This document shows, one piece after another, positions 7,996 through 16,699 of a stretch of DNA of 64,000 nt. Each line of letters begins with the position of its first letter. Position 1 is the first letter of the stretch. The stretch is taken from positions 124,001-188,000 of the forward strand of contig NZ_JAAAGB010000005.1 in NCBI RefSeq assembly GCF_010586825.1. Reading direction: 5' to 3'. Origin of the DNA: Draconibacterium mangrovi (lineage in GTDB: Bacteria; Bacteroidota; Bacteroidia; Bacteroidales; Prolixibacteraceae). The notes under the pieces were generated by a model that saw nothing but the letters and a program-made list of their open reading frames with translations, did no database searches and had not been told where the DNA came from. The position numbers and the translations under genes are program-made.

Positions 7996-9552
7996 ATGAG
8001 AAAACTATTGACCTTGTTTTTGATGTGCATGAGCGTTTTTGTTATTGCACAGGAAAGACCCAACATCCTTGTCATCATGGTTGATGACGTTGCTCCCAAC
8101 GCGCTAAGTTGTTACAGTCTGGGATTACAATACCCAACGCCGAATATCGATCGGATTGCAAAAGAAGGCGTACTTTTTACCGACCACTATTCACAACCCA
8201 GTTGTACGGCTGGTCGTGCTGCTTTTATTACCGGACAAAAACCGGTTCGTACAGGATTAACTACCGTTGGGCAGCCCGGTAATCCGCTGGGCCTGAAAAA
8301 GGAAGATCCAACCCTGGCCGAGTTGCTGAAACCACTTGGTTATATGACCGCACAGTATGGAAAAAACCACTTGGGCGACCGCAACGAACACCTGCCAACC
8401 GTGCATGGATTCGACGAGTTTTTTGGAAACCTGTATCACCTGAACGTTTCGGAAGAAGAAGAACAGGCTGATTACCCGAAAAACAAGGAATTCTATGAAA
8501 AGTATGGCCCGCGTGGTATCATCGAATCGTATGCCACCGATACTTATGACCCAACAGAAGATCCGCGTTTTAGTGTAATTGGCAAACAGAAAGTTACCGA
8601 TACCGGAAAACTCACCAGCAAACGTATGGAAACCTTCGACGATGAACTGGTTGCCAAAACCGAAGATTTTATAAAACGGGCACATGATGCCGGTAAACCT
8701 TTCTTTATCTGGCATGCAACAAGCCGTATGCACGTTTACACGCACCTGAAAGAAGAGTCGCGTAACCTGGCAACACCGATAAGTACCGATATGGACTTGT
8801 TTGGTTCGGGTTTGATGGAACACGACGGACAGGTGGGTGAAATTCTGGATTATCTTGATGAACTGGGAATAGCCGAAAATACTATTGTGATTTACACTAC
8901 TGACAACGGACCGGAGCAAAGTACTTTCCCCGATGCCGGTGTAACCATGTTCCGAGGTGAAAAAATGACTACTTACGAAGGTGGTGTTCGTGCTCCGTTT
9001 ATGGTGCGCTGGCCTAAAAACATTCCTGCAGGATTAATCCGTAACGGCATTTCGGCGCACGAGGATGTGGTGCCTACCATAATGGCAGCCGTTGGCGAGC
9101 CTGAAATAAAAGACGAATTAAAAGCCGGGAAAACCATTGGCGATATGACCTACAAAGTGTACATCGACGGATTTAACAACCTGGATTACTGGGAAGGAAA
9201 AACCGATGAATCGGCACGAAACTATTTCTTCTACTACTATGAATCGGGTTTAACAGCTATGCGTGTTGGCCCATGGAAAATGCATTTTGCCACCAAGGAA
9301 CGTTATTTCGACGATATGGTAACGCATACCATGCCACAGCTTTTTAACCTGCGGAAAGACCCGTTTGAAAAATATGATGATATCTATGGTTTCGAATTGA
9401 TTATGCACAAATCGTGGGTAATGCAACCGGCTATTGGTATGTTAACGGAACATTTGTCGAGCTTTAAGGATTTTCCTCCGCGGCAGGCTGCTGCCTCATT
9501 AGATATCAATAAAGCGATTGATGCTATTTTGAAATCTGATACACGACAGTAA
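7996..9552 (+). CDS. Secreted sulfatase (S1 family)
   Basis: This 518-residue type I sulfatase has a signal peptide (residues 1-19, ending VIAQ). Metal-binding Asp30-Asp31 lie in NILVIMVDD. The formylglycine site is SCTAGRAAFITG: Cys70-Thr-Ala-Gly-Arg74, the C-x-A-x-R variant that needs conversion of Cys70 to formylglycine. A second metal site is TTDNGPEQS, and GKNHLGD supplies further conserved residues. The enzyme hydrolyses sulfate esters, probably from carbohydrates, in the periplasm or outside the cell. It is flanked by two copies of the DUF6616-like gene. No maturase gene lies in the window. Substrate specificity cannot be read from the sequence. Confidence 0.92.
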   Translation: MRKLLTLFLMCMSVFVIAQERPNILVIMVDDVAPNALSCYSLGLQYPTPNIDRIAKEGVLFTDHYSQPSCTAGRAAFITGQKPVRTGLTTVGQPGNPLGLKKEDPTLAELLKPLGYMTAQYGKNHLGDRNEHLPTVHGFDEFFGNLYHLNVSEEEEQADYPKNKEFYEKYGPRGIIESYATDTYDPTEDPRFSVIGKQKVTDTGKLTSKRMETFDDELVAKTEDFIKRAHDAGKPFFIWHATSRMHVYTHLKEESRNLATPISTDMDLFGSGLMEHDGQVGEILDYLDELGIAENTIVIYTTDNGPEQSTFPDAGVTMFRGEKMTTYEGGVRAPFMVRWPKNIPAGLIRNGISAHEDVVPTIMAAVGEPEIKDELKAGKTIGDMTYKVYIDGFNNLDYWEGKTDESARNYFFYYYESGLTAMRVGPWKMHFATKERYFDDMVTHTMPQLFNLRKDPFEKYDDIYGFELIMHKSWVMQPAIGMLTEHLSSFKDFPPRQAAASLDINKAIDAILKSDTRQ

Positions 9553-9576
9553 AGTCAGAATTTATAGAAACGATAG

Positions 9577-9602
9577 AGGGTATCCGGTTGGGTGCCCTTT
9601 TT
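9577..9602 (+). terminator. Intrinsic terminator after the sulfatase gene
   Basis: AGGGTATCC and GGGTGCCCT pair over 9 positions (two G-T wobbles) around a GGTT loop, followed by a T-run. It begins 25 bp beyond the sulfatase stop. Confidence 0.8.
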
Positions 9603-9834
9603 GTTTTCATGGAAAGTTGATTAGGAAGATCATTAATGATGAGTTCCTTTCTATTTTTTCATTAACTGCAGTATTATTTCAAGTCGTCGTTTAGTAGTTG
9701 TGTATTAGGAAGGAGTTTAATGTGTTGTTTCTCAGTTGTTTGTTTTGTGACTTATATGATTGTAAAGCTGGGCAGGCAGTCTCAGACTTATTTGGCCGGA
9801 ATACTTTAATTCATCAATTAAAAACCAAACAATC

Positions 9835-10170
9835 ATGGAATGTTTTATTGAATTATGGAGTGCCCGCGATGCCTGGAAACAACTGTCGGATGACGAGCGT
9901 GGCAGTTACCTTGAACAAATAGGGCCGCATGTGCAGGACTTGCTCAACAAGGGAGTAGAAATTGTTGGCTGGGGCATAAACGATGAGGCCACAACCCATC
10001 GGGCTAATTTTGATTTTTATGCCGTCTGGAAATTTCCAACCTTGGATATAAAAAAAGAATTTGAAGCCCTTGTGATGGAAACCGGATGGTACAACTATTT
10101 TCATCAGGAAAACGTGTCGGGAGAATTGACTACTCCCGATGAAATTATTGGCAAACTCATTTCAATGTAA
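9835..10170 (+). CDS. Small conserved protein, DUF6616-like (copy 2)
   Basis: This 111-residue paralogue of the protein at 7443-7778 is identical at most positions (MECFIELWSARDAW, GVEIVGWGINDEATTHRANFD, GWYNYFHQENVSGE). The roughly 100 bp upstream of both genes also align (shared TGTTGTTT, CAG, TTTTGT and GGCAGG blocks), so the duplication carried its promoter region. The next gene, a lipoprotein at 10222, follows 51 bp later and may be co-transcribed. Function unknown. Confidence 0.8.
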   Translation: MECFIELWSARDAWKQLSDDERGSYLEQIGPHVQDLLNKGVEIVGWGINDEATTHRANFDFYAVWKFPTLDIKKEFEALVMETGWYNYFHQENVSGELTTPDEIIGKLISM

Positions 10171-10221
10171 GTATTCTCAAAAATCACCATAACTTTAACT
10201 CAAATCAAAATTACTAATCAA

Positions 10222-10728
10222 ATGAGAACCATTTCAATCCTTTTAACCGCAGGTTTGTTCGTGCTTGCTGCATGTACAAACAACGCTGAAAAACCACTTT
10301 CTGAAACAGAAAAAGAAGTTTTAGCCCAAGAGGTGCAAACCACCATTAATACCATGATGGATGGTATGAAAAACATGGATGTAAAACAGGCCTTCGAGGC
10401 AAATTTTTTACTCGATAAAGATTTTAAGTACATCGGAATTCATGGAGAAACAATGAATGTGGATGCTTTTACCAAAGAGGTTCATGGGATATTCGATAAT
10501 CTTGAAAAAGTAGATTTTAGCTTTTCGTCTCCCGATATTCGGATAGTTACCCGCGATGTTGCTATTGTTACCATGCCCTATAAAGGGAAATTTTATTTTC
10601 CGGGCTCCACTTTAAGTTTCCCGGAATGTGGAAGTACCCTGATGCTGCAAAAAATAGAAAGCAAGTGGAAAGTGATCCATTTTCATGAATCGTTACAGGA
10701 ATCGGAATTTGTTACTTCAGATTTATAA
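10222..10728 (+). CDS. NTF2/SnoaL-like lipoprotein
   Basis: This 168-residue protein has a lipoprotein signal (LFVLAAC, lipidated Cys18). The mature part looks like an NTF2-like fold of the DUF4440/SnoaL type: an N-terminal helix TTINTMMDGMKNMDVKQAF, then alternating strands ending KIESKWKVIHFHESL. It is envelope-anchored. Such domains bind small molecules or act as simple isomerases, but no catalytic residue can be assigned. It is likely co-transcribed with the DUF6616-like gene and ends at a bidirectional hairpin shared with the convergent gene at 10800. Confidence 0.78.
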   Translation: MRTISILLTAGLFVLAACTNNAEKPLSETEKEVLAQEVQTTINTMMDGMKNMDVKQAFEANFLLDKDFKYIGIHGETMNVDAFTKEVHGIFDNLEKVDFSFSSPDIRIVTRDVAIVTMPYKGKFYFPGSTLSFPECGSTLMLQKIESKWKVIHFHESLQESEFVTSDL

Positions 10729-10742
10729 TTCGTAATAAAAAA

Positions 10743-10780
10743 TAAACCATCCATTATTCATACGAAATATGGATGGTTTA
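10743..10780. terminator. Bidirectional terminator between convergent lipoprotein genes
   Basis: Perfect 12-bp arms TAAACCATCCAT and ATGGATGGTTTA surround a 14-nt loop. The A-rich left flank gives a T-run for the minus-strand transcript. The right flank is only weakly T-rich for the plus transcript. Confidence 0.72.
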
Positions 10781-10799
10781 CTGATATGAATAGATTCTG

Positions 10800-11555
10800 T
10801 TACAAATCCTCAACCTTCAGATAGATCTGATTCTCCATTAGTTTCGAAGCTTCTTCCGGGAAATTATTCGAAATAGTTTGCCAGGCTTCACTATTGTGTA
10901 CGGCATCATAGGTTTCCTGGTTTTTCCAGTTTCCTTTTACAAAGTAGTTGTACTCGTCGTTACTACCCGGAACCACTTGCATAACGGTGTAACCACAATC
11001 CCAGAAACCCATTTCGGCAATGGCCTTGTTAAATTTATCCATGGCATTTAGTATTGCGTCAATTGATCCGCCTTCTGGTACTTTAAGTAAGTGTAGGCTG
11101 GCCAGATTTACATCGCTTTTATCGGGTAGGTGTGTGCTATGGCAGTAATGCATCAGCCATTTATTGTTCACTTTTTTGAACACATACGTTTCGTAGGCTT
11201 CAATACTCATTTTTGCATCGCCCATTGCAATATCGGCATTAAAATTAACCACTGAAAAAGCCATATTGCCAGATATTTCGGTGCTTTTTATATCGATAGC
11301 AACATTAAAAGCTGCGCCTTCCATCGATTTCACCGATTCAATAAAACCATCCAGATCCTGATGGTCGAATCCGGTTTCGTAAAGACTAAAATCGGAAGTA
11401 CACAGTGCTCTCACGGCATCGTAATTAAAATCTTCCATGGCAGCATAAAAGTCAGTAAGCGTAGTTTCAACAGCAGCTTTCTCTTGCGCCGGATCAACAG
11501 TTTGACAAGCCATTAGCAGAGCTAAAAGCCCAAAAAGAAGAAATAAGTTTTTCAT
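10800..11555 (-). CDS. Lipoprotein with NTF2-like domain and C-terminal extension
   Basis: This 251-residue protein has a lipoprotein signal ending LLMAC (Cys17). Residues ~25-140 form a SnoaL/DUF4440-like domain (VETTLTDFYAAMEDFNYDAVRALC, then WLMHYCHSTHLP). The C-terminal ~110 residues (NYFVKGNWKNQETYDAVHNS) resemble a dimeric alpha-beta barrel, seen in monooxygenase-like or stress-response proteins. The combination suggests an envelope small-molecule-binding protein. It is convergent with the lipoprotein at 10222 and shares the same fold type, so the two may be distant paralogues. Function unknown. Confidence 0.75.
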   Translation of the reverse strand: MKNLFLLFGLLALLMACQTVDPAQEKAAVETTLTDFYAAMEDFNYDAVRALCTSDFSLYETGFDHQDLDGFIESVKSMEGAAFNVAIDIKSTEISGNMAFSVVNFNADIAMGDAKMSIEAYETYVFKKVNNKWLMHYCHSTHLPDKSDVNLASLHLLKVPEGGSIDAILNAMDKFNKAIAEMGFWDCGYTVMQVVPGSNDEYNYFVKGNWKNQETYDAVHNSEAWQTISNNFPEEASKLMENQIYLKVEDL

Positions 11556-11684
11556 AATAGTTGTGATTAAAGTTTCCCACTAATACGTGAGAACACGATA
11601 AAGGTTAACCCCGCAATTTTTTGTTTTTCCGGGCCCGAATTTGATTTGCTGATATCCATCATTCCAAAATCAGGATGTAAAAGG

Positions 11685-11714
11685 TTGATTTATGCATGCA
11701 TTTTTGTACCTTTT
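11685..11714 (+). promoter_or_regulatory. Probable hutI promoter
   Basis: TTG at 11685-11687, a 19-bp spacer and TACCTTTT at 11707-11714 approximate the Bacteroidota -33/-7 consensus. It lies about 125 bp upstream of hutI, which leaves a leader containing one small open frame (11754-11828). Confidence 0.4.
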
Positions 11715-11753
11715 TAAAACAAACAGAATAACAGCAAGGCAAATGAAACGACC

Positions 11754-11828
11754 ATGAGAAAATTTTTCAAACAAACGCGAATGATTATCTTCATGGGAGT
11801 TCCATCTGTTACCTTAAAAAATAAATAA
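11754..11828 (+). CDS. Possible 24-residue leader ORF upstream of hutI
   Basis: An ATG-initiated frame of 24 codons ends in TAA 10 bp before the hutI start. The peptide is basic at the front (MRKFFKQTR) and then hydrophobic (MIIFMGVPSV). It has no His run that would suggest attenuation by histidine. It may be chance or a small leader peptide. Confidence 0.2.
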   Translation: MRKFFKQTRMIIFMGVPSVTLKNK

Positions 11829-11838
11829 TTATAAACAG

Positions 11839-13092
11839 ATGAAATTATTACTCGAGAATATAAAAGAACTGGTTCAGGTTGAAGATCAACCCGTTTTGTT
11901 CAGAGCCGGAAAAGAAATGACAAAAGTGAATACCATAAAAAATGCCTTTCTGATTATCCGCGATGAATTGATTGAGGACTTCGGCACAATGGATCAGCTA
12001 AAAGACAAATATTTTGATGATGACCTGCTGATAGAGATCGACTGCTCGAACCGGCTGGTTTACCCCAGTTTTTGCGATTCGCACACGCATTTGGTTTATG
12101 CGGCACCTCGCGAAAAAGAATTTGTAGACCGCATAAAGGGCTTGTCGTACGAAGAGATTGCGCGCCGGGGAGGAGGAATATTGAATTCGGCCAAACTGTT
12201 GCACGAAACTTCGGAAGATGAGCTGTACGAAAGTGCCATGGAGCGCGTTTTGGAGATTGTAAAAATGGGAACCGGTGCAGTGGAAATAAAAAGTGGTTAT
12301 GGCCTGAACACCGAAGATGAATTGAAAATGTTGCGTGTTATTCAACGGATTAAACGCACTTCGCCCATTTGTGTGCGTGCCAATTTTCTGGGGGCACACG
12401 CCATTCCGTCGGAGTATAAAAACAATCCGGCAGAATATGTCGATATCATCATTAATGAAATGATTCCGCAGGTAGCTGCCGAAGAACTGGCCGATTTTAT
12501 TGACGTTTTTTGCGACCGGGGTTTTTTCTCGGTGGAAGATACTGAACGAATTCTTATGGCCGGTTTGAAATACGGTTTGCGACCAAAAATCCATGCCAAC
12601 GAACTGGGATTAACAGGTGGTATTCAGGCCGGGGTGAAATACAATGCCCTTTCGGTCGATCATCTGGAATATGTGGGAGAGGAAGAAATTGCAGCGCTAA
12701 AAGATTCGGAAACCATGCCGACAGTATTACCGGGAGCAGCATTCTTTTTGAATATGAAATTGTCGCCGGTGCGCGAAATGATAGAGGCCGGTTTGCCGGT
12801 GGCGCTGGCATCCGATTTTAACCCGGGATCATCGCCAAGTGGAAATATGAGTTTGATTTCGGCAATGGGCTGCATAAACTTTAAAATGTTGCCTGAAGAG
12901 GTGATTAATGCCACCACGCTAAATACGGCCTACGCCATGGGAATTAGCGAAAGCTACGGAAGTATTGCCCGCGGAAAGATTGCGAACCTTTTTATTACCA
13001 GCGAAGTTCCGGGAATTGAGTATTTGCCGTATGCATACGGTTCAAACCTGGTAGAAACGGTGATCATTAACGGAGAGGTGCAAAACTTCTAG
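11839..13092 (+). CDS. hutI: Imidazolonepropionase
   Basis: This 417-residue amidohydrolase carries out the third step of histidine degradation, hydrolysing 4-imidazolone-5-propionate to N-formimino-L-glutamate in the cytoplasm. Family signatures are clear: metal ligands in SHTHLVYAAPRE (His82, His84), the RRGGGILNSAK substrate loop, EIKSGYGL, KIHANELGLTGG and LASDFNPGSSPSGNM. The length is normal. ftcD, the next pathway enzyme, follows 325 bp downstream on the same strand. Histidase and urocanase genes (hutH, hutU) are not in the window. Confidence 0.96.
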   Translation: MKLLLENIKELVQVEDQPVLFRAGKEMTKVNTIKNAFLIIRDELIEDFGTMDQLKDKYFDDDLLIEIDCSNRLVYPSFCDSHTHLVYAAPREKEFVDRIKGLSYEEIARRGGGILNSAKLLHETSEDELYESAMERVLEIVKMGTGAVEIKSGYGLNTEDELKMLRVIQRIKRTSPICVRANFLGAHAIPSEYKNNPAEYVDIIINEMIPQVAAEELADFIDVFCDRGFFSVEDTERILMAGLKYGLRPKIHANELGLTGGIQAGVKYNALSVDHLEYVGEEEIAALKDSETMPTVLPGAAFFLNMKLSPVREMIEAGLPVALASDFNPGSSPSGNMSLISAMGCINFKMLPEEVINATTLNTAYAMGISESYGSIARGKIANLFITSEVPGIEYLPYAYGSNLVETVIINGEVQNF

Positions 13093-13417
13093 GTTTAGCT
13101 TTCAATATTGGATTTATACCAGTGATTTGTCTGGAAGGATATTCTGACAGAAAGTACATACAGATTGATGGAAGATTGAGTTAGATTGATGGTGCTCAAA
13201 TCGATCTTTATCAATCTCTTCAATCTTATCAGTCCTCAAGATATTTCATTTCTAGTGCTTAAATTAGATTGATTTTGAAAAATACTACCTGATGATAAAT
13301 CATGAACAATCACTGCAAAAAATCATGAGCTAAGTCTACGTGTATTTCTATTTTCGTATTGTCAAGGGAATACAAACTTCGGGCTTCCGGCTTCGGACTC
13401 CCGACTAAAATTAAACT
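13093..13417. other. Intergenic region between hutI and ftcD
   Basis: This 325-bp gap has no gene. It holds an imperfect inverted repeat built from the heptamer AGATTGA and its complement TCAATCT (13162-13226), a possible -7 element TATTTTCG at 13349-13356 for ftcD, and a short CTTCGG/CTTCCGG low-complexity stretch at about 13377-13403. Confidence 0.6.
13162..13226. repeat. AGATTGA/TCAATCT inverted heptamer cluster
   Basis: AGATTGA occurs three times (13162, 13173, 13183) and its complement TCAATCT twice (13211, 13220), so the RNA could fold into an imperfect hairpin. The same TCAATCT heptamer is clustered upstream of the alcohol dehydrogenase gene at 39102-39137. Confidence 0.6.
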
Positions 13418-15115
13418 ATGAAAAAGATAATTGAATGCGTTCCAAACTTCTCTGAAGGGCGCGATATGAGTATAATCAAGGAAATTACCAATGCTATTGA
13501 AAGTGTTGCCGATATAAGTTTGCTGGATGTTGATCCGGGAAAAGCCACCAACCGCACAGTGGTAACTTTTGTTGGTACACCGGATGATGTTATCGAAGCT
13601 GCTTTTCGCGGAATAAAACGCGCTGCCGAGTTGATCGATATGAGTCAGCACCATGGTGAACACCCGCGTTTTGGAGCCACCGATGTTTGTCCCTTAGTGC
13701 CCGTTGCCAATGTTAGCATGGAAGAAGCCATTGAATACGCCCGAAAACTTGGGCAACGCGTTGGTGAAGAACTGGGAATTCCGGTATTTAGTTACGAGTT
13801 TGCTGCGTTTAAAGAAGAACGCCGCAGTTTGGCCAATTGTCGCTCAGGAGAGTACGAGGCTTTAAAAGAGCGCATTACAACTGAAAAATGGAGACCCGAT
13901 TTTGGACCGAATGAGTGGAATAAAAGAGTTGCCGGAAGTGGTGCCACGGCAATTGGGGCACGTAACTTTTTGGTAGCATACAATATCAATCTGAATACAA
14001 CCTCAACCCGCCGCGCCAATGCCATTGCTTTTGATATTCGTGAGGCAGGGCGTGTAAAACGCGAAGGAGATCCCATTACCGGAAAAATTGTTACTGATGA
14101 AAACGGTGAACCGGTTCGCATACCGGGTAGTCTGAAAAAGACCCGCGCCATTGGCTGGTATATCGAAGAATATGGTGTTGCCCAAATATCGATTAACCTG
14201 ACCGACATAACAGTTACGCCTGTGCACGTAGCTTTTGATGAAACCTGCAAAAAAGCTACTGAACGTGGAATTCGTGTAACCGGTTCAGAGTTGGTGGGAT
14301 TAATTCCGCTTCAGGCGATGTTGGATGCCGGGAAATATTTTCTGCGTAAACAGGAACGGTCAACCGGAATTTCGGATGAGGAGATTATAAAGATTGCCAT
14401 AAAGTCCCTTGGGTTGGATGAACTTGGGCCATTCGATCCTAAAAAGAAGATCATTGAATATGTGATCGAAGATAAATCGGCGAAAAAGCTGATTGATATG
14501 ACTCTAACGCAGTTTAAAGATGAAACAGCTTCTGAATCACCGGCTCCGGGCGGTGGTTCTATTTCCGCTTATGTTGGTGCATTGGGTGGTGCCCTGGGTG
14601 CTATGGTGGCCAACTTATCGGCACATAAACGTGGCTGGGATGAGCGTTGGGAAGAATTCTCAGACTGGGCTGAAAAAGGCAAATACTACCACACCGCATT
14701 GCTGAACTGCGTAGATGAAGATACCGATGCTTTCAATAAAATTATGGCTGCTTTTGGATTGCCAAAATCCAGCGAACAGGAAAAAGCCGAACGCAAACAA
14801 GCCATTCACGATGCAACAAAAAATGCCATTGAAGTTCCGTTAAAAGTGATGCAACTGGCGCACGACTCGCTGGAAGTGATGCAGGCCATGGCCGAAGTTG
14901 GTAATCCGAATTCGGTTTCCGATGCCGGAGTAGGGGCTTTGTGTGCGAGAACGGCAGTTCACGGTGCTTACCTGAATGTAAAAATCAATGCAGCTGGTTT
15001 TGCCGATGCTGAGTACCTGGAGAAGGCTTTGACAAAAGCAGAGAATTTGCTGAAGGCAGCTAAAGAAAAAGAGGCGGCAATTCTGGAAATCGTAAATAAA
15101 AAGATTGAAGGTTAA
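13418..15115 (+). CDS. ftcD: Glutamate formiminotransferase / formimino-THF cyclodeaminase fusion
   Basis: This 565-residue bifunctional enzyme of histidine degradation has two parts. Residues 1-~330 are the formiminotransferase (IIECVPNFSEGRD, QHHGEHPRFGATDVCPLVP), which moves the formimino group from formiminoglutamate to tetrahydrofolate. Residues ~345-560 are the cyclodeaminase (SPAPGGGSISAYVGALGGALGAMV), which releases ammonia to give 5,10-methenyl-THF. The length matches the fused form found in animals and many Bacteroidota. It follows hutI and feeds one-carbon units to folate. The open frame is intact. Confidence 0.96.
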   Translation: MKKIIECVPNFSEGRDMSIIKEITNAIESVADISLLDVDPGKATNRTVVTFVGTPDDVIEAAFRGIKRAAELIDMSQHHGEHPRFGATDVCPLVPVANVSMEEAIEYARKLGQRVGEELGIPVFSYEFAAFKEERRSLANCRSGEYEALKERITTEKWRPDFGPNEWNKRVAGSGATAIGARNFLVAYNINLNTTSTRRANAIAFDIREAGRVKREGDPITGKIVTDENGEPVRIPGSLKKTRAIGWYIEEYGVAQISINLTDITVTPVHVAFDETCKKATERGIRVTGSELVGLIPLQAMLDAGKYFLRKQERSTGISDEEIIKIAIKSLGLDELGPFDPKKKIIEYVIEDKSAKKLIDMTLTQFKDETASESPAPGGGSISAYVGALGGALGAMVANLSAHKRGWDERWEEFSDWAEKGKYYHTALLNCVDEDTDAFNKIMAAFGLPKSSEQEKAERKQAIHDATKNAIEVPLKVMQLAHDSLEVMQAMAEVGNPNSVSDAGVGALCARTAVHGAYLNVKINAAGFADAEYLEKALTKAENLLKAAKEKEAAILEIVNKKIEG

Positions 15116-15149
15116 TAAATTTTACGCGCTTAGCGCATAAACAAAAAAC

Positions 15150-15187
15150 TAAGGCGGTGAAAGCAAATTTCATCGCCTTAATTTTTC
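15150..15187. terminator. Bidirectional terminator after ftcD
   Basis: The 13-nt arms TAAGGCGGTGAAA and TTTCATCGCCTTA pair with one wobble around a 5-nt loop and are followed by ATTTTTC on the plus strand. An A-run at about 15143-15148 serves the minus strand. The stop codon of the convergent DUF5995 gene lies inside the right arm. Confidence 0.8.
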
Positions 15188-15922
15188 AATTTTATCGGCA
15201 ACCGTGCCTCGTTCGGTCCAGCGTATTACACGGAACAAAAAGCGGATGACTTTCCCGGGATCCGTTATTAGCCGGGTTTTATCAGCTACTTTTTTATCTC
15301 TGACTGTAATTGTTTCCGGCCAATCGTTTTTATTAACTGTAGCTATTTCTTTGGCAAATTTCCAGGCGCCGTTACGCGCGATTTTCATACTAAAATCCAC
15401 CAGTAAATTATCGGCCTGACCCAACCACGAAAGGAGCTTTCGGAGAAATGGCCAGATGGAAGAAAGTCCGTTTTGCACTTCGTCTACCATCGAAGCAAGA
15501 ATATCGTTTATCCGGTTAAAATCATCTTCCAACTCAGCGATGTTATTGCTTTTTGAAATTTCTGCCGCCGCAATACCTAGATCGAGATTAATATGGGCGT
15601 TCATTCCCAATAAAAGGTGTTGAACCACCAGCAGATTATTGTTTCGGGTTTCCGTAAAGGCAATCGTCCACGAGTGAGTTACCGGCTCATTGTTTTTCCA
15701 AGCAAAATAGGCATCGATGTAACGTTTGGCAAAAACAACATCCAGCTTTTCCATTCGCGGGCCGTCATCAAAATAATTATTCTGAATTTCCTCTTTTACC
15801 CTGACAGTTACCTTTTGGTATAGCACAGCAAAATAACCCAGTGTGTCGCCGGTTTTCAACGAGTCTTCTATAATAGAATCCAGGATAAGGATAACGTCAT
15901 CGATGCTTTCGATTGGTATCAT
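15170..15922 (-). CDS. DUF5995 family protein
   Basis: This 250-residue cytoplasmic, mostly helical protein has no signal peptide. Conserved stretches are YFAVLYQKVTVRVKEEI, FDDGPRMEKLDVVFAKRYIDAYFAW and LLLGMNAHINLDLGIAAAE, which I recognise as the uncharacterised DUF5995 family. The conserved His and Asp in NAHINLDLG could bind a metal, but no reaction is known. It is convergent with ftcD and its stop codon lies in the shared terminator. Confidence 0.8.
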   Translation of the reverse strand: MIPIESIDDVILILDSIIEDSLKTGDTLGYFAVLYQKVTVRVKEEIQNNYFDDGPRMEKLDVVFAKRYIDAYFAWKNNEPVTHSWTIAFTETRNNNLLVVQHLLLGMNAHINLDLGIAAAEISKSNNIAELEDDFNRINDILASMVDEVQNGLSSIWPFLRKLLSWLGQADNLLVDFSMKIARNGAWKFAKEIATVNKNDWPETITVRDKKVADKTRLITDPGKVIRFLFRVIRWTERGTVADKIEKLRR

Positions 15923-16022
15923 TTAGTGCTTAATTTGTTGATGTTATTATTAAGCAACAACAAAACGAGGCAAGTGTTGAAATTATGCGCTATGCGGATA
16001 GAAAGGCAAAAAAAAGTGAAAT

Positions 16023-16102
16023 GTCATTTCGATGAAGAATGAGGAGAAATCTGTTACATTATAGTTGAAAAGTAACAGATTTCTCTCTTCGTTCGAAATG
16101 AC
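16023..16102. repeat. MITE-like inverted repeat (GTCATTTCGA ends)
   Basis: The element begins GTCATTTCGA and ends TCGAAATGAC. A ~16-bp inner stem (AGAAATCTGTTAC/GTAACAGATTTCT) closes a 14-nt loop. Arms are 35 and 31 nt, with the mismatches concentrated in the middle. Similar elements with the same ends are scattered in many Bacteroidota genomes. It sits between the DUF5995 gene and the membrane protein gene, both on minus. No coding content. Confidence 0.8.
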
Positions 16103-16110
16103 AATAGTGT

Positions 16111-16488
16111 TCAATTGTTTTCCTGCGGCTGGTAGTTTTTTTGCAGACTTACGAGTACAACAATACCCAATCGCGTTAAAGCAAATACCAGAATTCCGCA
16201 CAAAGGAGCAACAAGGGCTATTTTTAATCCGTCGGCAAAAACACTTGGCGCCACATCGCCCATTGCCTGAACTTTATCGAAGATCATAATCAGTCCGAAA
16301 GTACGCCCCAAAAATCCCCAGGCTACCGCAAACCAACTTATTTGCTTCATTAATTCAATGGTCTTGTATTTTTCCCCTTTCATTAAAATTCCACGCACAA
16401 ACAGCCCGATTAATATCAAAAATGTAAGTACAATAATGTAAGTAAAAGCAGGGCCGCCATCGTTAAGTTTTTCAATCAGTGCATTCAT
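16111..16488 (-). CDS. MotA/TolQ/ExbB-like small membrane protein
   Basis: This 125-residue protein starts at ATG 16488 (MNALIEKLNDGGPAFTYIIV). The open frame runs 18 codons further upstream without a better start. Three membrane segments are visible at ~14-31, ~45-65 and ~90-113, with a conserved GFLGRTFGLIMIFD turn and a final IALVAPLCGILVFALTRLG helix. This is the layout of a short MotA/TolQ/ExbB-type proton channel protein. Neither an ExbD/TolR partner nor a motor gene is adjacent, so its role is uncertain. Confidence 0.75.
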   Translation of the reverse strand: MNALIEKLNDGGPAFTYIIVLTFLILIGLFVRGILMKGEKYKTIELMKQISWFAVAWGFLGRTFGLIMIFDKVQAMGDVAPSVFADGLKIALVAPLCGILVFALTRLGIVVLVSLQKNYQPQENN

Positions 16489-16699
16489 AATTTTAGTTTT
16501 TAAATAAATACTAATCAAATGTATGTCAGAAAATGATCGCATTTATTTTATTGCGACAGATGGAAGATTCTGTACGTGTTTTTTCAAAATTAAGCTTATA
16601 AACCGAAAATGAAATGTTATGAATGCAACAAAGCGATGAAAACCCGTAATTCGTCGCTAAAAAAATGCCGGTTCACGAAAAATAAGTAGTATTGTATTA

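Noticed and set aside
8257-8919. Long antisense frame inside the sulfatase gene
   Set aside because: Shadow of a strongly conserved gene; no domain or start signal.
9698-9922. 74-codon frame covering the upstream region of the second DUF6616-like gene
   Set aside because: It runs out of frame into the conserved gene, and its sequence is explained by the duplicated leader.
11998-12594. Antisense frame inside hutI
   Set aside because: Shadow of a fully conserved enzyme gene.
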